Part shown: in pieces, positions 36,835-47,416 of the stretch
Layout: every line of letters begins with the position of its first letter
Position numbering within the stretch: the first letter of the stretch is position 1
Assembly: GCA_034638255.1 (NCBI GenBank)
Contig: JAWPGT010000018.1
Span: forward strand, 372,001 to 436,000
Direction: 5' to 3'
DNA length: 64,000 nucleotides
Source of the DNA: Coprinus comatus
Taxonomy: Eukaryota; Basidiomycota; Agaricomycetes; Agaricales; Agaricaceae
Program-made: the position numbers and the translations under genes
Notes under the pieces: generated by a model
The model's input: only the letters and a program-made list of their open reading frames with translations
Databases searched by the model: none
What the model was told of the DNA's origin: nothing

Positions 36835-38629
36835 TTAACAAGGAAAATCCACAGGCCAACCTTCCTCGCCCGCTCTCCTCCCATGAAAATTACATTCAAC
36901 CAACAAAGGTGCCAATCCACCATTCTCAGGTTCATTAAAATAATCCATCAAAACCCAACCCCTAATACGAATTCCAGTCTGTTCCAATGGCAAACTTCTC
37001 TTCTCATCCTCATAAAGGTCTGTCTGTTTTTCAGAACATTCCACGCGATCGCTCTTAAGATCCACTTTCCCCTCACCACCTAAAATACCTAATAACCAAT
37101 ATGCAACACGAGAATTTACTCCTTCCACACCCAATCCTATTTTAGGCCATCCGAAACCTCGAGCAATAGTTGGAGGAAGGGATAATGGAAAAGCAGCTGC
37201 AGATAGGAATGTAATAGCTAAAGAAGGTCGTTGAGGTTGAGGTATAGGTGCGGTATATATCGGTTTATAATGTGAGTGTCGTGAAGAATCATCTGGATGA
37301 ATATCTGGTATGAGAATTCGTGTTGATAGTGCAACCTTCTCAGGTATGGATAAGAATGAGTTAATATTATACCTAAACGTCTACGTTGAATTTGATGCGT
37401 AAGAAACAAATCATAATCAAATTACGTACCAGTCATGCGTCTTAACCAAAGTATCTTTACACTTCCACTCAAATCCTTCCTTAGAACTATCAGGCCAAAC
37501 AAGTGGATGAATACCCATTCCTTCCCAACCACCTTCCCAACCTTCTCCATTCCCACCAAACCTACTAAACAACACAACCTTCCCTCTCACTTCTCCCAGA
37601 TTAGGAATTCTATTCTCAAGAAACCACATTCCCCTATCTATTGACCCGCCAGTCTCTTTCCATCCTCCTGGATTAGCCATCATAGAAGTCTTAACGAGTT
37701 TAGAGAATTTAAGGTGATGTTGTACGGCAAAGTCCTCCTGTTTGATAGACATGATAATAGTCTCTTTGCAACCATGTGGAGAGGTTAAGAATGCATTAAC
37801 AGATGCTAGGATATTAGAAAAAGGTGTTCGTTGAGGGTATACTCCATGATAAGCTATTAGTTGATCATTAATGATAGCAAGCCGAACATCAATAACTCTT
37901 ATTCCGAGAAGAAATTGAGTAGAAAGTGGAGTTGAAGGGGATTGACATTGTGAGATTGGATATCCGTAAAAAGCCATGCTGTAGGATAAAGTATAAGTTA
38001 AGCCATACCTTATGGTCGTTAAATGTTGGATTGGGGTTCTACTCACGTATCATGAGTACCCGGAAGGACCAACGCAGACAAAGGCAAACTACCCGGAAGT
38101 TCAGCTAGGAATGAACTCATGTTCCGTTTGCGTATAATGACTATCTTGTGATGTTTTCTAGTAACCTATACAATCTTTTGGATCAGTTTCGTGAGTTACC
38201 TTATGCCTCAACAACTGGGAGACGCACGCGGCTACAATATATCCGCCATGGACATTCATCAGGAACTTGAATAACCTGCCACGAAGCTCCGAAAGCCATA
38301 GAAAACCGGATCCGCAGACTTTCAGAATTAACGAGATATTCCTTCGACCCTTCGTTATGCTGAGGTTGCCGAGAGAGAGAAGTGGTTCTAAATAGCAACT
38401 CTTTTCTCCATTTATTACCTAGTTGAATGTCCCGTGTATGAGTTGGATTCAGGACACCAATATCTTCTACATCATCATCCCTGTAATGTGGGCCACTACG
38501 GACAGGATGAAGTACTGCGATCGAATCGTTTGTACGGTTGGCAAATGTTAGCAGCATGGGCGAAGGACAAGGGTTGCATGGTGGAGCCGAGCTAAGTAAT
38601 ATAAACTCGGAGGAAGACAAATATGGCAA
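36835..38629 (-). CDS. PLC-like phosphodiesterase with N-terminal beta domain
   Basis: PI-PLC X-domain-type phosphodiesterase. The catalytic core is SALVLPGTHDTMAFYGYPIS, LLGIRVIDVRLAIINDQLIA and AYHGVYPQ (His in GTHDT and in YHGVY are the acid/base pair), then ETIIMSIKQEDF and GKVVLFSRFGG. A separate upstream frame (38201-38629, MLLTFANRTNDSIAVLHPVR.. CPWRIYCSR) joins in phase 0 by donor gtgcgt and acceptor tgtatag to VTRKHHKIVIIRKRNMSSFL, giving one protein with a beta-rich N-terminal part. Other joins: GTHD-T across gtgagt..ctacag, and THDW|YNINSFLSIPEKVALS. Start at 38629 or 38557. No signal peptide was seen. Whether it cleaves phosphoinositides is unknown. Confidence 0.75.
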
Positions 38630-38953
38630 GACACGATATAGGTCAAAGCAAGTACAAAACTACATGTTCAAATGTGCACTACGTGTATTTCAACTTACAA
38701 AGACGTAGTACTTTTGCTACCCTGTAGTATGTGTCAGTGATATTTCAGGATTTGAAATTCGCTGATACTCACTGATAAATATAGCGTAAGGGGTCTAGGT
38801 TAATACCCTTATCCCATGATGTGGAAAGCGACTGGTTTCACTACTGTGACAAATATTTTTATTCTTCAATTTTCTCACTCCCGTACAACCCCTGCCTTCC
38901 ACCCCTCCCAAAGTGCCCTCGTTAGATGGGGCTCCGAAGAGCATACAGAACCG

Positions 38954-40542
38954 TCAGATATCGTCGTCGTCAGAGTAGAATTCGTCTTCTTCCTCATCAT
39001 CTACGGATGCAAGGTTTGTGAAGTCAACCTTGTAGCGTAACAAGCCACCAATTCCACCAAAGCCCTTGACGAACTGTGCACCTTCCTGCGACTTGTTGGT
39101 CACAAATTCAAGAGCTGCACCGAATTCCTTGTATTTTTCGGCAAACCACTCCAGCAAAGAAGTTGGCGCTTGTAGTTGCTCCATTTCAGTCCCAGTGGAC
39201 TTGTCGATGAACTTTTCACGCTCTTTTTCTTGTTCCTTGTTGACATTGATAATAATTTCCTCTTATAATCGAGACATTAGCGAATGATACAATACAATTT
39301 TGTTTAAATCTCACCTCCGACGGCATTGCGAAGAACATAACGGGTAATGTCCAAGTTCTCCCAGACAATAAGAGTTTCAACAGCGCCCAATTCGAGTGCT
39401 TTGAGTGTGTCTTCTACACCAAAACAGTATTTGCCAGTATCTTGGCTGATTTCATCAAAGTACTTCTGGATCAACTTCTTCTCCTGCACGAACTTGACGT
39501 TGGATAGTGATTCGGCGGAAAGTTCAATAGCCTAGAAATGATTGTTAGACGCTTACCGGATGGATATAAAAAAAAAACAAATAAATACCTGATTGAAGCC
39601 GTTTTCGCCACCATAACTGACATCAACAACCTTAATAATCTTAGCACCAAGACGCTGGTCAAGCATGTCACTTTGACTCAGTTCGGTCTTAAAATCGGCA
39701 GAACCGGCAAGCACCAAACCAGTAACATTGACCTTGTCGTTGGTGATGAAAAGTTGAACCGCCAATTCGGCGACTTTGCGGACGTAGTTGTGACGCTTTT
39801 CGTCACGAAGACGGGAGAAACGAAGGGCTGATTGACCACCACGTCCGTGCTTTTTGGGGAGATCGACAGTGAATTTATGGAGGACTTCGCGGGTATTGCC
39901 TGCCAAAACACCAAAGAGAGTGCCGTTACCGTCCATAACGACAAAGCCAAAGCGTTGATCAGATTCGAGAAGCTCAGAAAGTGCTTCAGTATGGAACTTG
40001 TTATCACAAAGGTATAGCGAGCTGGCGACTAAAATTAGAAACACCAATGATTGATGAATGGAAGAAATTTACGTGTTGATGGGCTTATGGGGCTCGAAAT
40101 CGAATGACACTTTCTTTTCCTTGCCTTCGTCCGTGAGGATCGTGCCAACAAACAGCACAAGACCATTGGGTGGAACACGATTGTATAATTTTAATCGTTG
40201 TTGAGTACTGGTGATTGCGGCAAGAACGGAGAGACGATTGACACGAGACTTGATGTTTGATGCTGTTCCAAATTCCTGCGTCAACATCGCAGATGCGCGA
40301 GATATTTGATCCTGCAGAAAATTGAATAATTCGTCCTATAATTTTGAGAAAATATAGACTGACCTTGGGAGGGATGATGAGACTGATCATGGAAGTGCCT
40401 GCACTGTAGAACGGTCAATATAGCGAGATCAGATGAAGAGTCATAAGAGTTCAGCCGACCCTCTAGCAGAATCAAGACTCTTGATGAGCTTTTTGACCTT
40501 CCACATCTGGATGTTTTGTTCAGCAGCATCTGGTGTACTCAT
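38954..40542 (-). CDS. SUP45: Eukaryotic release factor 1 (eRF1)
   Basis: Recognises all three stop codons in the ribosomal A site and triggers peptide release. Reads [30 protein letters not shown], the stop-codon decoding loop [18 protein letters not shown], the YxCxxxF motif [10 protein letters not shown], and the catalytic GGQ in [20 protein letters not shown]. The C-terminal eRF3-binding domain follows ([30 protein letters not shown]) and ends with an acidic tail [13 protein letters not shown]. Seven or so introns. The TASNIKS and YxCxxxF elements are intact, so standard reading of UAA, UAG and UGA is expected. Its start and that of POP7 are divergent, 152 bp apart. Confidence 0.97.
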
Positions 40543-40694
40543 GATAGCAGACTAGAAGGCGAAGTTGACAGGAACTTTTACGCAAACTGTCTGGCGGGGT
40601 AAGGGATGAAGAGAAAGGTTGATCAGATAGCCTGAGCTTTTGCATTTTGTTGTTTGTTTGTGTCATCCAACTGATGGCACTCCTTACTCCTGCC

Positions 40695-41449
40695 ATGTCA
40701 TCCCGCAAGCGCAGGACTGCACCCACCGTCCTCCAGAACCCTGGAAAGAAAATAAAACTTATGTCAACCACCCCGATACAAGAACCAACACCCGTGCCTG
40801 TGAAGGGAAAAGACAAGCAGAAAAGCTCGTCAAAACCCGACAAGAAACGGCCAAAAACAATAAAACTTGCTCCCCCTCGTCCTTTTCCCATCGTGGCACC
40901 ATCTGCATCGGCTACTGGGCCGCGCTCTGCTCAGAAAGAAGGCAGAAATTACATTTGTCTGACGCGCAAGACGTCATTAAGTACATATATGCGCAGGTGC
41001 AAGCAACTGATAATCAATGATGGGTATGAACTGATATTCATAGCATATATCTTATATTTAAACTTAATTGAAACAGGTATAAGACTCTGCACCTTCATGC
41101 CATGGGTGCTGCGATACCTTTGCTACTGCAACTCACATGTGCCCTCCCACCAATCCTACCATACTCTAAAGACGAAATTCATACCGATGTCACTACCAAG
41201 ACAGTCGAAATACAGGACGAGATCATTCCTGACGACGATGACGAAGATACCACATATAAAACGAGGGGAAAGTCAACAGTCTACGTGATCATCAGAATAG
41301 GCGATGGAATATCCGGCAAAGACCGCCAAAAACTACATGCATCCTCTGCAGTACCTACTCCGGCTCCCAAGAGTCGACCGAAGAAAACCACGAGTAGACA
41401 GGATGTCCTGATATACGAAGAACCCGAACAAGAAATGCCGGATATCTAA
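40695..41449 (+). CDS. POP7: RNase P/MRP subunit Pop7 (Rpp20), Alba-like
   Basis: Small basic protein of the Alba family, which with Pop6/Rpp25 binds the P3 domain of RNase P and RNase MRP RNA. A Lys/Pro-rich tail (residues 1-75) precedes the Alba fold: NYICLTRKTSLSTYMRRCKQ, then, after the intron 41024-41076, YKTLHLHAMGAAIPLLLQLT with the Rpp20-type HxMGAAI segment and CALPPILPYSKDEIHTDVTT. It ends with VYVIIRIGDGISGKDRQKLH and a disordered acidic tail. The G-Y-K join is in frame. The ATG at 40695 (MSSRKRRTAP) is preferred over in-frame ones at 40647 and 40674. The 41450-41932 interval after it shows only AT-rich noncoding sequence. Confidence 0.75.
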
Positions 41450-41932
41450 CGTATCCATATGCTTGGAAGGAGAATCGATGGCCTACTCCTAATAGTCTTA
41501 AACGGATTTTTCTCCCAAAGTTAACTGCGAATACCCCCGCCGGTATATCAGCTAATACACGACAACAGTAATGCTCTCACATCCCTCACCGCTGTTCCAG
41601 CAATATTTATTTTTATACTTTTTTTTCACAAGATATGGATATGCACACCACTTTACATGCAATCTCTATTTTTGTAATGTTAATGATTCACCAACATACT
41701 CTCACGACTCATGGATTTGATCAAGTGCATTGTCGTTTCTATCTGCATGCATCGTTGGCCCGTTGTGAACCAGGTTCTCAGACCTGTTACGCCCTGTGTG
41801 AACGAATGTCCTGCAGACCCAACCTTCTCAATTTTGGCCCCATTTGGTATAACAACCCCAAACACGTGTGTTTGCTTTCCCAGGTGAATCTCATTTAAAC
41901 TCCAACAATGTATCAAAATTACTTCAACGAAA

Positions 41933-43366
41933 ATGACAATCACTTTATCCGCAACTTCTGCTGAAAAGCAACCTGATATTGCATACCACCCGGACGAGCG
42001 TAAATACAAAGCTCGAACAGCCAAACGTCTTGCAGAGGATCCTACTCTACCCCAGCAGCCATTGCCAGAGGGGTTTCCGCAGAAAGTAGAAGGCCCAATT
42101 GTCTGGGAAGGCAACGATTTTACTAGCGAGGATCAATGGGTTTACAAACTATCCGAAACACAACTCCAGGAAATTGACGAAGGCCTCAAACATTTCAAAA
42201 GTAAGTTGTTTTTGATAATCACGGCCGCGTTTTGAACATCCATAGGTCTCAACTTGCCTTTGGGACGGATCAGCCGCGACACTTTTCCTTTACCAACATT
42301 GGGTCCCGTCCTTCATGGGCTTGGCGTTGAGCTCTATTCTGGTCGAGGTTTCTTCGTTTTAAGAACCATCCCGGTCGAGAAATACACTCGCGACGAAATT
42401 GCAATTGTATATACTGGTTTGTACCCTTATTGCATAACATCTCGACGAAGCTAATATCATAATTTAGGTATCTCCTCCTTTGTTGGCTCTGCTCGAGGCA
42501 AACAAGATGTCACTGGAGCTGTTCTTGCTCATATCAAGGATCTCAGCATGTCGCATGCTCACGAGAAGGGACACAAAGGAAACACAGCTTACACGACCGA
42601 CAAACAAGTTTTCCATACAGATGTTGGCGATCTCATTGCTCTTATCTGTCTCTCTACCTCCGAAGAAGGAGGTACCTCGCGGCTCTGCAGTGGCCCTCGT
42701 ATTTACAATGAGCTAGCTGCCACGAGGCCTGATTTAATCCGTGTTCTATCTGAACCATGGCCTTTGGATAGGTCAGTCTGCCCCCAATTTTTTCTCTTTC
42801 TTTGTAAGATTGTTCATAATGAACAACATTTAGCTTCGGAGGTAACCCTGGGTACACTCTCAAGCCTCTCTTGTACTGGGAAGACGGTCATATTATCATC
42901 CAATACACGCGTCGCTTACTTACTGGGTACGGGGAACAAACCCGAACTCCTCATATTCCCGCAATCACGGAAGCCCAAGCCGAAGCTTTAGACGCTTTAC
43001 AATTTACAGCTCAAAAGTTCTCATTGTCCCTTAACTTCCAGAAAGGAGACGTCCAATACATTAATAGTCTTGGATTATTACATGCCCGTGACGCATTCCG
43101 TGACAGTCCTGAGAAGACGTGAGTACTCTTTTCTTAGAGATAATTTTTGGTGTGAGACTGATAGTCTGTTTTTTTGTTAATTAAGACGCCATTTGATACG
43201 CCTTTGGCTTAGGAATGATGAATTGGCTTGGAAGACCCCTGGCCCTCTACAACCTAATTGGAGAAGGTTGTATTCGGTTGGTCCTGATCAACAACGTTTC
43301 CCACTTGAACCTGAGGTTAGGAAGAAGGATAATAATCCGATTCCGCCACCTCCTAGTAGTAATTAG
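41933..43366 (+). CDS. TauD/TfdA-like Fe(II)/2OG dioxygenase, copy 1
   Basis: Member of the TauD/clavaminate synthase-like superfamily. Five exons: MTITLSATSAEKQPDIAYHP.., GLNLPLGRISRDTFPLPTLG, ISSFVGSARGKQDVTG.., FGGNPGYTLKPLLYWEDGHI and RHLIRLWLRNDELAWKTPGP. The iron-binding HxD is VFHTDVGDLIAL; the distal His is in NSLGLLHARDAFRDSP and the 2OG-binding Arg probably in RHLIRLWLRND. The N-terminal segment VEGPIVWEGNDFTSEDQWVY is an extension not needed by bacterial TauD. It shares all four intron positions with the 45528 copy, so they are duplicates. Possible roles: sulfonate use or tailoring of a secondary product; neither is shown by the neighbours. Confidence 0.88.
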
Positions 43367-43938
43367 TCGTCCGCAAGTAAATTTTTCGAATGTAACAATG
43401 TAAATATATATCCACAACCTCTTGTGAGAATACTTGAGTAGCTCTTTCTTAGAGAGCGTAGTGTAATTTTATCACACTATGCCATAATCTTGCGTTTACT
43501 CCATCTTGAATGGCAGATAATTAGCTGGAGAAACTGAGCGGGAAATTATCTGTTGTGTGAACAAGTGTAAGACTACTGTAGACCGAAAATGGTTAATTAG
43601 GTGGAGTCAAACAATACCGAAGAGCTGGAAGAGTTTCATTCAAAGTTTGCCTTCCAAATAGAGTATAGACAGACGATGAATTTCATTGGTTTTTTCTATG
43701 GAGCAGACCTTGAAGCCTGAAAAATATGTAGTATCTCACACCGATAGTATACCCACTGACCCAATACAAAGGTTCATCTTTCAACCAGGTAGTAAATCTC
43801 CCAAGCTAAACCGCCAAGTATTTTATTGCCGAATGAGTTTGGCTTGATAGTGTAGGGCCAAGATAACCAACTGTATTTTGGACGACCTGCGTGTGTTGAC
43901 TTTGTCGGAGTAAGCCCGGATTCCGATGGAATACTATT

Positions 43939-44268
43939 GTTATCCAGAGGTTCGGAACGTCGCAAGATTGACCGTGATAGTTTCAACCTCTCTGGGAAAA
44001 AGAAACATCTGGTCAATGATGCTTAGTATATGATGTGCAATCAAAACCTCATCGATATTCAATGTCTGACATGGCAAGGCTTCGGCAGGCGTGACAACCT
44101 TTCCAAATTATTTCTTCAAAAGAAGCACTTCTCACAAAAAAAAAATGGTATGGTGGCATTTAGAATAGTGTAAATAACAAGCATGCAAGTTTTCAGGAGC
44201 AAGCTTTCCCCGAGCGAGGAGGAAAACGGGAATTCCGAACTTATAGTGATTCCGAACCTCTGGGTAAC
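43939..44268. repeat. 19-bp imperfect inverted repeat flanking about 290 bp
   Basis: GTTATCCAGAGGTTCGGAA at 43939-43957 is inverted as TTCCGAACCTCTGGGTAAC at 44250-44268, one mismatch. A second TTCCGAAC sits just before the right copy at 44233. Could be the ends of a small decayed element; no target-site duplication was confirmed. Confidence 0.45.
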
Positions 44269-45417
44269 GATAATATAAATAAATGTCAACTGAATGGCAT
44301 GTAGTCTATTTCTCTCGCGTTTTCCGGATTCTTCTTCACACTATCTATGTTAATATTTTCTCATACCCGGATATCCACCATGGCACATGTTGTGGTACCG
44401 AGTCTCATTCTCACGTAGGAGGGGCCCGGGGGGTGGTATTAAGTGCTTACTCTCTCATGGCGGGCCGATGATACTATGTGCACAAAATTCGAATCCTGCA
44501 ACTTGATTCTTCTTTTGAGAAGTTTGTTACTGGAATTCTATCAATTCTCTTTTCGAGCTATTCTCTCATTCAATATTATCACGATTCATAATTCCACAAT
44601 CCTTCTTTCTTGGAGTTGGAACTCTTGGCTCGGAATTGTCGATTTGTCGGTTTTAATGAGACTCGTGTTCGTACGAAATGGTTACTTTTACTCTCAGGAT
44701 GACCCGGAGAGAATCATTGTTATAGTATGTTGGAGTGTTAGTACCATTGTTTCTTGTTTTTAAGTTTTAATCCACCTCGGTGTTTTTGTAGTGTGTATCG
44801 TTTGGTCACTGCCAAGCATCAGCGTAACTTTCCAGTCCGTTGGACTCGGTTTATTCACGGCTCTCCGTTCCTCCTGTTATTACTTGTGAAAATACAAACG
44901 GGAAAAGGAGGGAAAAGAAGTAGTTCTGATAGGTCTGGATAATTGAGAGTGGGTCCGGCCTTGCTTGGCTTTCATTTTTTTCTTCCCTTCTTTGTGAGAA
45001 AATAAAAGCGGTGGGTTACTTCGTTCATGCTGAACTCGTTGAAAACCCATGTGGATATCCAGTTATTCGGATTTCTAGAGATATTGTAATGATGTACATG
45101 GTGTTCGTTTTTGATCGTTTCTAATCTGATAACACTGTTAATGAGAATTGGATGATTGATTCGGATTTAAGAAAGTTTTGATAAAACTGCGGCCGGCGGT
45201 TTAACATCGTACGTAACATAAGTGCGTGTGTGCGTGTGTGTGTGCATCGTAACAAGTTACAAAGGGAGTTGGATCAACGGTTTTCGTGAGTACTATTTCC
45301 AATAAGCCCCCATCATAGATCTGATGTATCGGCACTGCTAGACCAATAGGAATGATTGGTATATTAATGCTAAGTTGGGGTTAAGTTATCGGAGAAACTC
45401 TCACTTTACTCATATAT

Positions 45418-45457
45418 CTCACTCACTCACTCACTCACTCACTCACTCACTCACTCA
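45418..45457 (+). repeat. (CTCA)10 microsatellite upstream of TauD copy 2
   Basis: Ten uninterrupted CTCA units (40 bp) end about 70 bp before the start codon of the second dioxygenase, inside its probable 5' UTR or core promoter. Confidence 0.95.
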
Positions 45458-45527
45458 AAGCTTCTTACCTCCTACTTACATTTCCCAGAACCTCTACATA
45501 GTAGCACACACGTTCCATCACATAATA

Positions 45528-47012
45528 ATGCCTAGTGTAGCGGTACTAACGCAACCAGATATTCAGTATCATCCCGATGAAACCAAATATCGAGAACGGA
45601 TAACTCGTCGATTGGCTGAAAATCCTGATCTACCAAAGATGAAGTTACCTCCTGGATTTCCTGAAAAAGTCGAAGGTCCAGTTGTTTGGGAAGGTAAAGA
45701 TTGGACAAATGAAAATCAATGGGTGTATAATCTCAGTGAATTGGAACTTCAAGAGATTGAAGACGGTTTGAAATATTTTGAAAGTATGTATTATAATATT
45801 TCAAATTATAAGTTGCACATATAATTCGTTTTGGGCTGATTTAATGTTTTATATTTTATTTAGATCTTGGAAAGCCTATGGGATATATTAACCGCGAGAC
45901 CTTTCCTTTACCGACATTGGGACCTATACTTTATGATTTGGCAAAAGAATTGTATTCCGGAAGAGGATTCTTTGTCCTCAGGACCATTGACGTTGACAAA
46001 TATACTCGAGCCCAAATCGCGATTATCTATGCCGGTAAGTCATTACTTTTTAACTTTATACATACCACCTGATATGTCAAATTAACTTATATCGAAAACT
46101 CAAACCTCAGGTGTCTCATCACATGTTGGATCTGCACGAGGAAAACAAGATGGTACTGGTGCGGTATTGGCCCACATCAAAGACTTGACTGTTAGCCATG
46201 CGAATGAAAAAGGTGGAATAGGAAATTCAGCTTATACAACTGATAAACAAGTTTTCCATACGGATGTTGGTGATTTGATTGCGCTGTTCGCTTTGGACAA
46301 TGCTTCTGAAGGTGGAACTTCAAGGATTAGTAGTGGCCCTAGGGTTTATAATGAAATTGCGGCAACGAGACCTGATTTGATTCATGTTTTGGCTGAAGAA
46401 TGGCCTTTGGATAGGTTTGTATATGTTTTTCTTGTTAAAGAATACTGGACGAACTGTGACGATATGATAATAATATTTTGCTCTTATATAGCTTTGGTGG
46501 AGATCCTGGGTATACCAAGAGACCCTTGTTATATCATGAAGACGGACACATTATCATCCAATACTCGCGAAGGCATTTTACAGGATACGGTGAACAAAGG
46601 CGTAGTCCTAATATTCCACCGATCTCAGAAGCTCAAGCGGAAGCTTTGGATACTTTGCATTATACTGCGGAGAAATATTCTTTGGGATTGAATTTCCAGA
46701 AGGGTGATATTCAATATATCAATAGTATGGGCTTGTTACATGCTCGTGATGCTTTCAGAGACAGTCCAGAGCACATGTGAGTTGTTCTTTCTTTCTCTCC
46801 TTTGTGCAATGTTTTGGATTTTTGAACTCATAATTTTTGGTTTTGTTAGTCGACATCTTATTCGCTTGTGGTTAAGGAATGATGAACTTGCTTGGAAGAC
46901 ACCTGGTTATCTTCAACCAATATGGGAAAGGCTATACTCTGTAAAGCCTGACGAGCAAAGGTTCCCTCTTGAACCAGAGATTAGGAGGAAGGCCGGTGGT
47001 GCGACGAAATAG
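45528..47012 (+). CDS. TauD/TfdA-like Fe(II)/2OG dioxygenase, copy 2
   Basis: Paralogue of the 41933 gene with the same five-exon structure: MPSVAVLTQPDIQYHPDETK, NLGKPMGYINRETFPLPTLG, VSSHVGSARGKQDGTGAVLA, FGGDPGYTKRPLLYHEDGHI, RHLIRLWLRNDELAWKTPGY. Iron ligands VFHTDVGDLIAL and MGLLHARDAFRDSP are intact, so it should be active. By eye about two thirds of residues match copy 1. Third positions are richer in A/T than in copy 1, indicating an old duplication or different selection. It ends EIRRKAGGATK. The 47013-47416 interval after it has no gene apart from the leader of the next. Confidence 0.9.
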
Positions 47013-47416
47013 CTTTGAGTGTAATCTTATGGAAGTTCTTGAAAATCGTTTGCTGGACGGAAAACAGATAATGTTTATGTATACAATAATTTCATGAAGT
47101 GGAATTTGATTTGATGGATCACAAAGGCCCGTCTGGACTAGTATTCATTTTTCCGATTTAGCCTTATGTGCACAGACACGATGCACATAAACACAGGACA
47201 CGGTATTGTCGAAAAGTGTGGATGTGGGGTATATAAGACGACGGACTAGATGAGATTTACGTACAAATATTGATTGGATACATGCACAGCCACTATAGCC
47301 GATGGAAGACGCGTTGGTTCGGCACCCTTGCACGGCTTTACCGAGTATGGGACTGGATTATATATAACGCTCATCCTGATCTACACTCCCCACTTGTCTT
47401 TCTTCTTGCCCTCACC

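Larger units (their letters stand above)
43367..45527. other. Gene-poor 2.2 kb interval between the TauD copies
   Basis: No frame in this interval looks coding. It contains an imperfect 19-bp inverted repeat (43939-43957 with 44250-44268, 18 of 19 bases), a 9-bp hairpin CAGATAATT/AATTATCTG near 43512, a GT-rich microsatellite near 45222-45245 and the ACTC microsatellite at 45418-45457. A minus-strand frame of 80 codons at 43774-44016 has no recognisable family. It may hold remnants of a decayed gene or element. Confidence 0.5.

Noticed and set aside
38201..38629. Independent 142-codon gene
   Set aside because: Its end splices in phase to the PLC-like core, so it was merged into that gene.
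43774..44016. 80-codon minus-strand frame
   Set aside because: No family recognised and it overlaps an inverted repeat; too weak to call a gene.
45418..45457. CRISPR-like repeat
   Set aside because: Simple tetranucleotide microsatellite without spacers.
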